DNA of 64,000 bases from assembly GCF_000423825.1 (NCBI RefSeq), contig NZ_AUIS01000009.1, positions 1 through 64,000 on the forward strand, read 5' to 3'. This document shows, one piece after another, positions 40,962 to 49,893 of the stretch (the first letter of the stretch is position 1; every line of letters starts with the position of its first letter). Under the pieces are notes generated by a model. The model was not told the origin of the DNA and did not search any database. It was given only the letters and a program-made list of their open reading frames with translations. Made by a program: the position numbers and the translations under genes. The DNA is from Thermithiobacillus tepidarius DSM 3134 (GTDB lineage: Bacteria > Pseudomonadota > Gammaproteobacteria > Acidithiobacillales > Thermithiobacillaceae).

Positions 40962-41728
40962 TCCGCCTTCCTGCGCAGCGCCGGCGCTTCTTCCGGTTCC
41001 GTGCGCCGGCGCGCCACGTCCAGGAACACCTCTTCCAGGTTGCTGCGTCCGTAGCGCTGGATGAGGGCCGGCGGCGGGCCGCGGTCGACGATGCGGCCGT
41101 CGCGCATCATGATCACGTCGTCGCCCATGCGTTCCACCTCCGGCATGTTGTGGGAAGCCAGCAGCAAAGTCGCCCCGCTGCGGCGCTGGTAGTCCATGAG
41201 ATAGCCGCGGATGCGATCAGCGGTGTCCGGATCGAGGGATGCGGTGGGCTCGTCCAGGAGCAGCAATTCCGGCTCGTTGAGCAGCGCCTTGGCCAGCGCC
41301 ACCCGGGTCTTCTGGCCCGCCGACAGGGTGCCGTAGGGCCGCTGCATGAAGGCGCCGAGGTCCAGCTCATCCGCGAGCTGGCCGATGCGCACCTGGATCC
41401 GTCGCAGGCCGTAAAGGCGCGCGTAGATGCCGAGGTTTTCCGCCACGCTCAGGCGATGCGGCAGGTCCACATAGGGCGAATCGAAATTCATGCGCGGCAG
41501 CACCCGGTAGCGGTGGCGCAGCATGTCCTCGCCGAAGATGTGGATGCGCCCGGAGGTGGGCAGCAAAAGCCCCAGCAGCATGGCCAGCGTGGTGGTCTTG
41601 CCGGCGCCGTTGCCGCCCAGGAGCGCGCAGATGCTGCTGCGGCGCACGGTGAAGCTGATACCGTCTACGGCGCGGACCTCGCCGTAGCGCTTGCAAAGCG
41701 CCTCCACCTGGATGGCGATATCGTTCAC
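40958..41728 (-). CDS. ABC transporter ATP-binding protein
   Basis: A 256-residue nucleotide-binding subunit. Walker A LLGGNGAGKTTTL, signature TLSAGQKTRVALAKALLNEP, Walker B LLLLDEPTASLDP and the switch LLLASHNMPEVERMGD are intact. Its GTG start follows GGGAGCGGGACC. It powers the neighbouring ABC-2 permease. It starts 13 bases after the pepN stop, so pepN and the exporter share a transcript. Confidence 0.9.
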   Translation of the reverse strand: MNDIAIQVEALCKRYGEVRAVDGISFTVRRSSICALLGGNGAGKTTTLAMLLGLLLPTSGRIHIFGEDMLRHRYRVLPRMNFDSPYVDLPHRLSVAENLGIYARLYGLRRIQVRIGQLADELDLGAFMQRPYGTLSAGQKTRVALAKALLNEPELLLLDEPTASLDPDTADRIRGYLMDYQRRSGATLLLASHNMPEVERMGDDVIMMRDGRIVDRGPPPALIQRYGRSNLEEVFLDVARRRTEPEEAPALRRKAE

Positions 41729-41741
41729 GGTCCCGCTCCCC

Positions 41742-44393
41742 TCAGGCGTCGGCCAGGCTCTTGGCGATGATCTCGTAGACGTCCTTGGACAGGCTCGGGG
41801 CCGCCAGGATGCGCTCGAGCTGGGCCCGCATCAGGGCCTGGCGCCCGGCATCGAAGCGGCGCCAGCGGCTCAGGGCGGCGACCAGGCGCGCCGCCACCTG
41901 CGGGTTGAGGGGATCGAGCCGCAGCACCTGCTCGGCCACGAAGGCATAGCCCGCCCCGCCGGCGTCGTGGAAGTGCGCCGGGTTGCCGTGGGCGAAGGCG
42001 CCGATCAGCGCCCGCACCTTATTGGGATTTTTCAGCTCGAAGGCCGGATGCTGCAGGAGCCGCTTGACCTCGTCCAGGGTGCCGGGCAGCTTGGCGGTGG
42101 CCTGGATCGTGAACCACTTGTCCACCACCAGGGCGTCATGGCGCCAGCGCTCGTAGAAGGCGGCCAGCGCCTCGACGCGTTCGGCGCTGTCGCTGTTGGC
42201 CAGCAGGCCCAGGGCGCCGATGGCGTCGGTCATGTTGCCGGCGCTGCGGAACTGCGCCATGCAGCGCGCGCGCGGATCCGGCTCGTCCAGGCTCATGAGA
42301 TAGCCGAGGCACAGATTTTTCAGGCTGCGCCGGCCGATGGCGGCGCCGTCGATGCGATAGGGCCCTTCGTCCCGGTGGGCTTCGTAGGCGCGGAGCCAGT
42401 CGTCGCGCAACGCCTCGGCCAGAGCCCGGCGCAGGAACTCGCGCACAACGTGGATGGCCTGCGGATCGACCACCTCCATGAGCTCGGCAACATAGCTTTC
42501 CGCCGGCAGGGTCAGCGCCAGTGCCTTGAAGGCCGGGTCCAGATCGGCGCTTTGCAAGGTCCTGGCATAGGCGTTCGCCAGGGCCGGATCGAGGGCGAGC
42601 GGCCGGCCGGCCCGATGCTCGTCGATCAGGCGCAGCATCAGATTGCCGGCGAGCTGCTGGCCCGCCTCCCAGCGGCTGAAGGGATCGGTGTCGTGCGCCA
42701 GGAGGAAGGCGAGTTCGGCGTCGCCGTAGGCCATGCGCAGTTTGACCGGCGCCGAGAAGCCGCGCAGCAGGGACGGCACCGGCGCGCTCGGCACGTTGAC
42801 GAAGCAAAAGCTTTCCTCGGTTTGGCGCAGATTCAGCACCCGGCTGGTGCCGACGGGCGCCGCCTCTCCCGCCAGTTGCAGCGGGATTTCGCGGCCGTCG
42901 GCGTCCAGCAGGCCCAGAGCCAGCGGAATGTGCATGGGCGCCTTCTCCGGCTGCCCGGGCGTGGGCGGGCAGGACTGCCGCACGCGCAGAGTGTAGGCGC
43001 GCTCCGCGGCGTCATGGCTGCCCGCCACCTCCAGCACCGGCGTGCCCGCCTGGCTGTACCACAGGCGAAACTGACCGAGATCGGCACCGTTGGCATCTTC
43101 CATGCACTTGACGAAGTCCTCGGTGGTGACCGCCTGGCCGTCGTGGCGCTCGAAATAGAGGTCCATGCCCTGGCGGAAGCCGGCCGGGCCCAGCAGGGTG
43201 TGCATCATGCGGATGACTTCGGCGCCCTTTTCGTAGACGGTGGCGGTGTAGAAGTTGCTGATCTCGATGTAGGACTCGGGCCGCACCGGATGCGCCATGG
43301 GGCCGGCGTCCTCGGGGAACTGGGCGCTGCGCAGGCGCTTGACGTCGTTGATGCGCTTGACGGCGCGCGAACCCATGTCGGCCGAGAATTCCTGATCGCG
43401 GAAGACGGTGAGCCCCTCCTTGAGGCTCAACTGGAACCAGTCGCGGCAGGTGATGCGGTTGCCGGTCCAGTTGTGGAAATACTCGTGGCCGATGACCGCC
43501 TCGATGCCCTCGTAATCGCTGTCGGTGGCCGTGTCCGGCCGGGCCAGCACGTACTTGGAGTTGAAGATGTTGAGGCCCTTGTTCTCCATGGCGCCCATGT
43601 TGAAGTCGTCCACGGCGACGATCATGTAGACGTCCAGGTCGTACTCACGCCCGTAGACATCCTCGTCCCACTGCATGGCCTGCTTGAGGGAACGCATGGC
43701 GTGCTCGCACTTGTCGGCATTCTGCCGTTGCACATAGAGGTGCAGGGCCACCGGCCGGCCCGAGCGGGTGGTGAAGCTGTCCTCGATGCGCACCAGATCG
43801 CCGGCCACGAGAGCGAAGAGATAGGACGGCTTGGGAAAAGGGTCCTGCCAGCGAGCCCAGTGGCGGCCGTCGTCCAGCACCCCGCTTTCCACCAGGTTGC
43901 CGTTCGACAGCAACACCGGATAGCGGGCCTGCTCCGCCACGATGGTAGTGCTGTAACGGGCCATCACGTCCGGGCGATCGGGGAAATAAGTGATGCGGCG
44001 AAAACCCTGCGCCTCGCATTGGGTGCAGAAGTTGCCGCCGGATTTGTAGAGGCCCTCCAGGGCGGTGTTTTCCTGCGGATTGAGGCGGGTGACGATTTCC
44101 AGGGTGCAGGCGGCGGGCGGCGCGGCGATGACGAGCCGTTCGCTGTCCACCGCGTACGCGTCCGGCGCGAGCTGCCGGCCGTCCATGGCCACCGATACCA
44201 GCTCCAGCGCCTGGCCGTCCAGCACCAGCGGCGGCGCGCCCGCCCCGCCGTCCGGGTTGCACCGCAGGCCCAGGCGCGATCTGACCGTGCTGACCGCCTC
44301 GCCCAGTTCGAAATGCAGATCCACCGTATCGACCAGATAGGCCGGCGGCATGTAATCCTTCAGATAGATGACTTGCGGGGCATCCTTTGACAT
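41742..44393 (-). CDS. pepN: Aminopeptidase N
   Basis: An 883-residue M1 peptidase, close to E. coli PepN (870). The exopeptidase motif GAMENKGLNIFNS and the zinc site VIGHEYFHNWTGNRI plus the third ligand in LSLKEGLTVFRDQEF are complete. The C-terminal helical region follows the PepN type (DUF3458). It removes N-terminal residues from peptides in the cytosol. The ATG at 44393 (MSKDAPQVIYLKDY) follows AGGAAGAATGGTC. Confidence 0.93.
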   Translation of the reverse strand: MSKDAPQVIYLKDYMPPAYLVDTVDLHFELGEAVSTVRSRLGLRCNPDGGAGAPPLVLDGQALELVSVAMDGRQLAPDAYAVDSERLVIAAPPAACTLEIVTRLNPQENTALEGLYKSGGNFCTQCEAQGFRRITYFPDRPDVMARYSTTIVAEQARYPVLLSNGNLVESGVLDDGRHWARWQDPFPKPSYLFALVAGDLVRIEDSFTTRSGRPVALHLYVQRQNADKCEHAMRSLKQAMQWDEDVYGREYDLDVYMIVAVDDFNMGAMENKGLNIFNSKYVLARPDTATDSDYEGIEAVIGHEYFHNWTGNRITCRDWFQLSLKEGLTVFRDQEFSADMGSRAVKRINDVKRLRSAQFPEDAGPMAHPVRPESYIEISNFYTATVYEKGAEVIRMMHTLLGPAGFRQGMDLYFERHDGQAVTTEDFVKCMEDANGADLGQFRLWYSQAGTPVLEVAGSHDAAERAYTLRVRQSCPPTPGQPEKAPMHIPLALGLLDADGREIPLQLAGEAAPVGTSRVLNLRQTEESFCFVNVPSAPVPSLLRGFSAPVKLRMAYGDAELAFLLAHDTDPFSRWEAGQQLAGNLMLRLIDEHRAGRPLALDPALANAYARTLQSADLDPAFKALALTLPAESYVAELMEVVDPQAIHVVREFLRRALAEALRDDWLRAYEAHRDEGPYRIDGAAIGRRSLKNLCLGYLMSLDEPDPRARCMAQFRSAGNMTDAIGALGLLANSDSAERVEALAAFYERWRHDALVVDKWFTIQATAKLPGTLDEVKRLLQHPAFELKNPNKVRALIGAFAHGNPAHFHDAGGAGYAFVAEQVLRLDPLNPQVAARLVAALSRWRRFDAGRQALMRAQLERILAAPSLSKDVYEIIAKSLADA

Positions 44394-44468
44394 GACCATT
44401 CTTCCTGGCAAAACGAAGGATACGGGCCGCGCGCCGCGGCCCGAGGAAAGGCAACAGGGAAGCGGGCT

Positions 44469-44696
44469 TCAGAGCTTGCGTTTTTCCCGCTGCTTGGCCG
44501 TCAGCGTAAGCAGCGGCGCCAGCATCTGCTTTTCCGTGGCCGTGACCTGCCCATCCTGCTCGATGGCGTGGCGCCCCAGGCGCTCCAGTTCCAGCAGCTC
44601 CTCGTCGCTGAGGGCGTCGAAGTTGAACTGACCGCCATACTTGGCTTCCAGCTCATCGAAAAAGAAGGCCACGGCGGGCTTGTAGTCGTCCATCAT
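44469..44696 (-). CDS. Hypothetical 75-residue protein downstream of trx
   Basis: A small acidic then basic protein: MMDDYKPAVAFFFDELEAKY, FNFDALSDEELLELERLGRH, ending LTLTAKQREKRKL. It is helical, with no Cys, signal or membrane segment. It is not recognised. It follows the thioredoxin gene by 12 bases, so both come from one mRNA. Confidence 0.65.
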   Translation of the reverse strand: MMDDYKPAVAFFFDELEAKYGGQFNFDALSDEELLELERLGRHAIEQDGQVTATEKQMLAPLLTLTAKQREKRKL

Positions 44697-44708
44697 GTCG
44701 CGTGCCGC

Positions 44709-45095
44709 CTAGGGATTGGGCTGCTGACCCTGCTGGGCCTGCTGCTCGGCGATGTCCTTGTGCACCTGGGCCATGTCGAGCTCCCTGGCCTGGGTGATCA
44801 CCTGCTCCAGGGCCGAGGCCGGCAAGGCGCCGGGCTGGGAAAACAGGATCACCTTCTCCCGGAAGATCATCAGGGTCGGAATGGAACGGATCTGGAAGTA
44901 GCCGGCCAGTTCCTGCTCCTCTTCCGTGTTGACCTTGGCGAAGACCACATCCGGAAACTTCTCGGAAGCGGCCTCGTAGGTGGGGGCGAAGGACCGGCAG
45001 GGGGCGCACCAGGGGGCCCAGAAATCGACGATTATCATGTCGTTGCCGGTGATCACCTCTTCGAAGTTGTCCTTGGTCAGCTCTACTGTGGCCAT
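44709..45095 (-). CDS. Thioredoxin family protein
   Basis: A 128-residue protein, MATVELTKDNFEEVITGND, with active site FWAPWCAPC (Cys30, Cys33) and cis-Pro in RSIPTLMIF. It extends about 20 residues past a normal thioredoxin with a Gln-rich tail (DIAEQQAQQGQQPNP). It acts as a cytosolic disulfide reductase. On the minus strand TACAAT lies about 28 bases before the ATG as a likely -10. Confidence 0.9.
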   Translation of the reverse strand: MATVELTKDNFEEVITGNDMIIVDFWAPWCAPCRSFAPTYEAASEKFPDVVFAKVNTEEEQELAGYFQIRSIPTLMIFREKVILFSQPGALPASALEQVITQARELDMAQVHKDIAEQQAQQGQQPNP

Positions 45096-45296
45096 GATTC
45101 GGGTCCTTGGTCCGGTAAATGAGGGGATATTGTAACACCGGTGCGCATCCAGGGACGAGCCGAAGGGCTTAGAGCCCTGAGCTGGCGAGCAGGAACTTAA
45201 ATAAGATGTTCTTGTCCCATTACCCGTGCGCCTGCAGCGCGCACCGCCCCGGCTCCCGCCGGGACGCGTTACCAACAGCATCGAGAGAGGAAGCTT

Positions 45297-45572
45297 GTGA
45301 AAAAGAGAGCCCTGCTTATTGGCGCCCTGCTGACCCTGGGCACCGCCCTGCCCGCTCTGGCCGATCACAACAGCAAGTTCGGCGAGGGCACCGCCCTGGA
45401 TCCGCTCGGCATCCACGAAGCCCGCTTCGACAGCCTGTCCAGCGGCACCGACGATCCCTTCATGGGCGGCCAATTGATCACCACCGATCCGGGTACCGTC
45501 GATCCCAGCCGCGCGGCGCCGGACACGGTGACGCCGCTCGGCATCCTGGATGCGCTCGGCCTCGGGCGCTAG
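45297..45572 (+). CDS. Small secreted protein, unknown
   Basis: A 91-residue protein. The start is GTG behind GAGAGAGGAAGCTT. The signal peptide is KKRALLIGALLTLGTALPAL then ADHN. The mature part is acidic and Gly/Asp/Pro-rich (EGTALDPLGIHEARFD, MGGQLITTDPGTVDPS, TVTPLGILDALGLGR) with the repeated phrase (D/T)PLGI. No family recognised. A strong terminator follows. Confidence 0.65.
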   Translation: MKKRALLIGALLTLGTALPALADHNSKFGEGTALDPLGIHEARFDSLSSGTDDPFMGGQLITTDPGTVDPSRAAPDTVTPLGILDALGLGR

Positions 45573-45596
45573 CCCTCCTTCCTCCCGCCATCCTTG

Positions 45597-45623
45597 CGGC
45601 CGCCTCCGGGCGGCCGTTTCTTT
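45597..45623 (+). terminator. Intrinsic terminator
   Basis: Stem CGGCCGCC / GGCGGCCG with loop TCCG followed by TTTCTTT, 25 bases after the small secreted protein's stop. Confidence 0.8.
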
Positions 45624-45698
45624 GGCGGTGCCCAGCACCTGTCATCTGCCAGGCTGCCTGCTTCGTTGATACAGCATGGAGCCAAGCAGGAGCCCGCC

Positions 45699-46139
45699 AT
45701 GAACATCCTTTTCTTGCGTCGCACCCTCATCCTTGCGCCCGTGTTCGGGCTCGGTTTTTTGCCCGCCTGCGCGGTCTCGCCCCCACCGCCGCCGGCCTAT
45801 GGTCCGCCGCCGGCCGTAGCCTATGCCGGCCCACCCGTCATGGTGTGGGTGCCGGAAGCCAACGCTTACGTGGCCTACCGCTCGCCTTACCGGATCTTCT
45901 TCCGGAGCGGCAACTACTACCATTACAACCGCGGCCAGTGGTACGCCGGCCCCGGCTACAGCGGCCCCTGGAGCCATGTGGGTCCCGATCGGCTGCCGCC
46001 GAGCCTGCTCCGCTTCCGTGAAGAGCACTGGAACCGCTACCAGCTGGAAGCGGAGCGCGGTTACCGGCGCGGCGGCTGGGAGCCGGGTCATCGGCCCTTC
46101 CGTGCCCATCCCGGCCGCGGAGGCGGCCGGAGCCGCTGA
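45699..46139 (+). CDS. Pro/Tyr-rich lipoprotein
   Basis: A 146-residue protein with a lipoprotein signal ending GLGFLPACAV. The mature part has a Pro/Tyr stretch (PPPPPAYGPPPAVAYAGPP), then a compact Tyr/Trp/Arg-rich region (RIFFRSGNYYHYNRGQWYAG) and a basic Gly/Arg C terminus. Similar YHY/RGQWY proteins are common as envelope proteins of unknown role. The ATG at 45699 follows CAGGAGCCCGCC. Confidence 0.68.
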   Translation: MNILFLRRTLILAPVFGLGFLPACAVSPPPPPAYGPPPAVAYAGPPVMVWVPEANAYVAYRSPYRIFFRSGNYYHYNRGQWYAGPGYSGPWSHVGPDRLPPSLLRFREEHWNRYQLEAERGYRRGGWEPGHRPFRAHPGRGGGRSR

Positions 46140-46268
46140 ACGCTTGCGGCAGAAAACCGGGTTTGACCGGGGAGGCAGACGGGCGGCGTCAGAAATCGTA
46201 TAATTTTTGACTCAGCCTGCCTCTCATCCGCCCGGCGCACCCGCTCGCGCCCGCAACCTTGAGCACCC

Positions 46269-47738
46269 ATGCGTCCACTCGAAGACCTGGATTTCGACAA
46301 CAGTTTCGCCCGCCTGCCGGAGCCTTTTTACAGCCGGGTCATGCCCACGCCGGTGCCCGCGCCCGAGCTGCTGAGCTACAACGAAACCGCCGCTGCCCTG
46401 CTCGATCTCGATCCGCGCGAAGCGCAGCGGCCCGAGTTCGTGGAGTATTTCAGCGGCAACCGGCCGCTGCCCGGCAGCGAACCGCTGGCCGCGCTCTATG
46501 CCGGCCATCAGTTCGGCCATTACGTGCCGCAGCTCGGCGACGGGCGCGCCATCCTGTTGGGCGAAGTGCGCAACCGCGCCGGCGAGCGCTGGGAACTGCA
46601 ATTGAAGGGCGCCGGGCGTACGCCCTATTCCCGCGGCGGCGACGGCCGCGCGGTGCTGCGTTCCACCATCCGCGAGTACCTGTGCAGCGAGGCCATGCAC
46701 GGGCTTGGCATCCCGAGCACGCGCGCCCTGTGCATCGTCGGCAGCGAGCTGGAGGTCTATCGGGAAAGCGTGGAGCGCGGCGCCGTGCTGCTGCGCCTGG
46801 CGCCCTCGCACGTGCGCTTCGGCTCCTTCGAAGTCTTCTTCTACCGCGACCAGCACGCGGAGCTGAAGCTATTGGCCGACTACGTGATCGAGCGCCACTA
46901 CCCTGAACTGGTCGACAGAGATGACAAATACGTCCGCTTCTTCCAGGAGGTGGTGCTGCGCACGGCGCGGCTGCTGGCCCAGTGGCAGGCGGTGGGCTTT
47001 GCCCACGGCGTCATGAACACGGACAACATGTCCATCCTCGGCCTCACCCTGGACTACGGCCCCTTCGGCTTCCTGGACCGCTACGATCCGGGCTTCATCT
47101 GCAACCACTCCGACCATGCCGGCCGCTATGCCTTCGACCGCCAGCCGCAGATCGGCCTGTGGAACCTCACCGCGCTGGCCCAGGCGCTCTCGCCGCTGGT
47201 GCCGGTGGAAGCGGCGCGGGAAGCCTTGGGCCGCTACGGGCCGGCTTATGCGACGCACTATGTGGAGCTCATGTGCGCCAAGCTCGGCTTGCGCGATCAC
47301 ACCCGCGAGGACATCCCGCTGGTGACCGACCTGCTGCAGCTCCTGCACGCCAGCCAAGTGGATTACACCGGCTTTTTCCGCGCCTTGGGCGGCTTCAGCA
47401 CCGAAACGGCCGCGGCCAACGCGCCCCTGCGCGATCTCTTCATCGACCGCGTCGCCTTCGACGCCTGGGCGGCGCGCTACCGCACCCGCCTGCTGGCCGA
47501 CGGCAGCCCGGATGGTGAGCGCAAGGCGCGCATGGCGCGCGTCAACCCCAAGTACGTGCTGCGCAATTACCTGGCCCAGATCGCCATCGACCGCGCAGTG
47601 GAGGCGCGCGATTACTCTGAGATCGATCGCCTGCTGGCATTGTTGCGCCGCCCCTACGACGAGCAGCCGGACATGCAGGCCTACGCCGCCCCGCCCCCGG
47701 ACTGGGCACAGCACATCCAGGTAAGCTGCTCGTCCTGA
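46269..47738 (+). CDS. selO: Protein adenylyltransferase SelO
   Basis: A 489-residue pseudokinase-fold AMPylase. Family landmarks are GHQFGHYVPQLGDGRAILLG, ELQLKGAGRTPYSRGGDGRA, FAHGVMNTDNMSILGLTLDY (metal-binding Asn and Asp), FICNHSDHAGRYAFDRQP and the conserved C terminus SCSS with a Cys near the end. It transfers AMP to Ser, Thr or Tyr of target proteins during oxidative stress. A TATAAT at 46199 gives a leader of about 60 bases. Confidence 0.92.
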   Translation: MRPLEDLDFDNSFARLPEPFYSRVMPTPVPAPELLSYNETAAALLDLDPREAQRPEFVEYFSGNRPLPGSEPLAALYAGHQFGHYVPQLGDGRAILLGEVRNRAGERWELQLKGAGRTPYSRGGDGRAVLRSTIREYLCSEAMHGLGIPSTRALCIVGSELEVYRESVERGAVLLRLAPSHVRFGSFEVFFYRDQHAELKLLADYVIERHYPELVDRDDKYVRFFQEVVLRTARLLAQWQAVGFAHGVMNTDNMSILGLTLDYGPFGFLDRYDPGFICNHSDHAGRYAFDRQPQIGLWNLTALAQALSPLVPVEAAREALGRYGPAYATHYVELMCAKLGLRDHTREDIPLVTDLLQLLHASQVDYTGFFRALGGFSTETAAANAPLRDLFIDRVAFDAWAARYRTRLLADGSPDGERKARMARVNPKYVLRNYLAQIAIDRAVEARDYSEIDRLLALLRRPYDEQPDMQAYAAPPPDWAQHIQVSCSS

Positions 47739-48153
47739 CAGGCAGGATGAGTGCCCGGACCGGCCCCGCTGTCCCCCGCTTGTAAGGTTTCCCTTACAAA
47801 AAAATCAGGATTTCCCGATACTCGACATCTCGAGCATCGGCGAAGATTGAGCGCTTGAGAAAGCAGCCATGCTGCACCGGCTCTGCCCAGGTTGCCGGTG
47901 AAAGCCGGCAGGCAGGGCGTGGCACCGGGCAAGGCAAAAAAAAACAAATCACCACAACGTCCGTCAGCCGGCAACCGCGGTTTTGCACATCGCAATATTG
48001 TAATATTGTTACATTCTGTGCATACTCCCCGCCCCAAGCTGCATTCTCGACGGCGCCTGTCTCCAGGCCGCCGTTTGCCAAACTTTTCTCAATACAATCA
48101 AAGCTAAACCGTGCAAACGGTAACAGTATCCTGACACTGTAAAGGAAGTGGGT
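47739..48153 (+). promoter_or_regulatory. Control region of tsdBA with several dyads
   Basis: No gene is present in these 415 bases. Dyads: TTGTAAGG-TTTC-CCTTACAA (47780-47799) and the overlapping CAATATT-GT-AATATTG (47993-48008) and TGTAA-N5-TTACA (47999-48013). The first and last share the half-site TGTAA/TTACA, suggesting a common regulator. TACAAT at 48094 may be a -10. The RBS AAGGAAG before tsdB is clear. Confidence 0.45.
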
Positions 48154-48819
48154 ATGCGCAAGATCAAAAGCACCGCATTGTTGATGGGTCTGCTGGCTGC
48201 GGGATCGGTGTATGCGGACAACGAGAACGGCCGCAACATCGTGATGCAGGGCAACGGCAAGGGCGCCACCGCCTGCATGTCCTGCCATCAGGCCGACGGC
48301 GCCGGCATGGCCGCCGCCGGATTCCCGCGTCTGTCCGGCTTGAGCGCCGAATACCTGGCGCAGCAGCTCAAGAGCTTCAAGGATGGCAGCCGCGACAACC
48401 CCATGATGAAGCCCATTGCCGCCGCCATGAGCGATGCGGAGATCAAGGACGTGGCGGAATACTATGCCGCCCAGAAAGCCCCCTTCCAAGCACCCGCCCC
48501 GGTCGCCGCCGACCTGCTGAAAGCGGGTGAGCGCCTGGCCAAGCACGGCAACTGGAGCAAGGATGTCCCCGCCTGCATCCAGTGCCACGGCGCCGACGGC
48601 ACCGGTGTCGGTCAGTTCCCGGGCATCGCCGGCCAGCACGCCAGCTACATCAGCAACCAGATCCAGGCCTGGAAGGCCGGCACGCGCCGCAACGATCCCG
48701 TCGGCCTGATGAAATCCGTCTCCGGCAAGTTGAGCGCGAAGGAAATCGAGGCGGTTGCCGCCTACTTCGCCAGCTTGCCGGCAGTGGATGCAGGCCAGGA
48801 CAAGACGGCGGCCAAATAA
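48154..48819 (+). CDS. tsdB: Di-haem cytochrome c4 type, TsdB
   Basis: A 221-residue exported protein (signal peptide ends GSVYA). It has two cytochrome c domains with haem sites CMSCH (41-45) and CIQCH (141-145), and likely Met ligands in NPMMKPIAAAM and VGLMKSVSG, the c4 type. Because it lies 43 bases before tsdA, it is best read as TsdB, the electron acceptor partner of thiosulfate dehydrogenase in the periplasm. ATG at 48154 is set by AAGGAAG 6 bases upstream; a GTG at 48148 is possible. Confidence 0.87.
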   Translation: MRKIKSTALLMGLLAAGSVYADNENGRNIVMQGNGKGATACMSCHQADGAGMAAAGFPRLSGLSAEYLAQQLKSFKDGSRDNPMMKPIAAAMSDAEIKDVAEYYAAQKAPFQAPAPVAADLLKAGERLAKHGNWSKDVPACIQCHGADGTGVGQFPGIAGQHASYISNQIQAWKAGTRRNDPVGLMKSVSGKLSAKEIEAVAAYFASLPAVDAGQDKTAAK

Positions 48820-48862
48820 GCCCGCCGGCGTGCGTGTTTTTTACCAGTTTTAGGAGCTTTAC

Positions 48863-49783
48863 ATGAAGAACCAACATCTGTTCCGTGTACTGGCGGTCTT
48901 GGGGACGGCCGGTTTGCTGCTCGGCGCCCAGCCCGCTGCGGCCGAAACGAAGGCTACGGGCAAGCCCGCCCAGGTCAACGCCGCCCAGAGCAAGAAGGCG
49001 CAATCCGCTTCGGCCAAGGTGCAGTATTTCGTCTCGCCCTCCCTGGACGATCTGCCCAATGATGCTTACGGCGAGATGGTGCGCAAGGGGGAAGCGATTT
49101 TTTACAACACCGGCAAGCTGGCCAAGCCGTACGCCGGCAACAACCTGAACTGCGTCAACTGCCACCTGGACGGTGGGCGCAAGGCCAATTCCGCGCCCAT
49201 GTGGGCCGCCTACGTGCACTACCCCGCCTACCGCGCCAAGAACAACAAAGTCAACACGCTCGCCGAGCGGCTGCAAGGCTGCTTCCGCTTCAGCATGAAC
49301 GGCACGCCGCCGGCTGCTGACAGCGACGTGATGACCGCCCTGGTTACTTACATGGCTTACCTATCCAAGGGTGCGCCGGTCGGTGAAAAGATGGCCGGTG
49401 CAGGTTACATCAAGATGCAGAAGCCGGCGCAGGCGCCCAGCGCCGAACGCGGCGCCAAGGTCTATGCCGCCAACTGCGCCGTCTGCCACGGCGCCAACGG
49501 CGAAGGCACCAAGGGCAAGGACGGCCAGTGGGCCTTCCCGCCCTTGTGGGGTCCGGATTCCTTCAACTGGGGTGCCGGCATGCACCGCATCGACACCGCC
49601 GCCGCCTTCATCAAGGTCAATATGCCTCTGGGCAAGGGCGGCAGCCTGAGCGACCAGGAGGCCTGGGACGTGGCTTACTTCATGAACGGCCACGATCGGC
49701 CCAAGGACCCGCGCGTCAAGGGCGACATCGCCGAAGGCAAGAAGCAGTACCACGAGGAAAACTGCCGCTACGGCGAAAACTGA
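48863..49783 (+). CDS. tsdA: Thiosulfate dehydrogenase TsdA
   Basis: A 306-residue periplasmic di-haem enzyme (signal ends PAAAE). The first haem site is CVNCH (97-101), followed by HLDGGRKANSAPMWAAYVHY. Cys140 in ERLQGCFRFSMNG is placed where TsdA uses Cys as the distal haem ligand, the diagnostic feature. The second haem site is CAVCH (205-209). TsdA oxidises two thiosulfate to tetrathionate, or reduces tetrathionate in some species. With tsdB just upstream, electrons would pass to the c4 cytochrome and on to an oxidase. Confidence 0.9.
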   Translation: MKNQHLFRVLAVLGTAGLLLGAQPAAAETKATGKPAQVNAAQSKKAQSASAKVQYFVSPSLDDLPNDAYGEMVRKGEAIFYNTGKLAKPYAGNNLNCVNCHLDGGRKANSAPMWAAYVHYPAYRAKNNKVNTLAERLQGCFRFSMNGTPPAADSDVMTALVTYMAYLSKGAPVGEKMAGAGYIKMQKPAQAPSAERGAKVYAANCAVCHGANGEGTKGKDGQWAFPPLWGPDSFNWGAGMHRIDTAAAFIKVNMPLGKGGSLSDQEAWDVAYFMNGHDRPKDPRVKGDIAEGKKQYHEENCRYGEN

Positions 49784-49802
49784 AATACTGCCATGCAGCA
49801 AA

Positions 49803-49826
49803 AACGCCGCCCTCCTGGGCGGCGTT
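49803..49826 (+). terminator. Terminator of tsdBA
   Basis: Perfect 10-bp stem AACGCCGCCC / GGGCGGCGTT with loop TCCT, then CTTGCTTT, 20 bases after the tsdA stop. Confidence 0.8.
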
Positions 49827-49893
49827 CTTGCTTTCCGGGTGCGCTGGCGAAGCGTCCGCCAACCGCCCTTGCAAGCGGTGAGGACGCGCTGGC

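Noticed and set aside
41691-44390. Open frame of 899 codons on the plus strand
   Set aside because: Lies opposite pepN, whose motifs are all intact; composition is that of a reverse-complement frame.
47780-47805. Hairpin TTGTAAGG/CCTTACAA followed by A run as terminator of selO
   Set aside because: An A run follows on the plus strand, and on the minus strand the stem is preceded, not followed, by T. It is better read as an operator-like dyad.
48960-48980. CGGGCAAGCCCG inside tsdA as another REP copy
   Set aside because: Lies within a coding signal/linker region and lacks the flanking REP bases; chance match.
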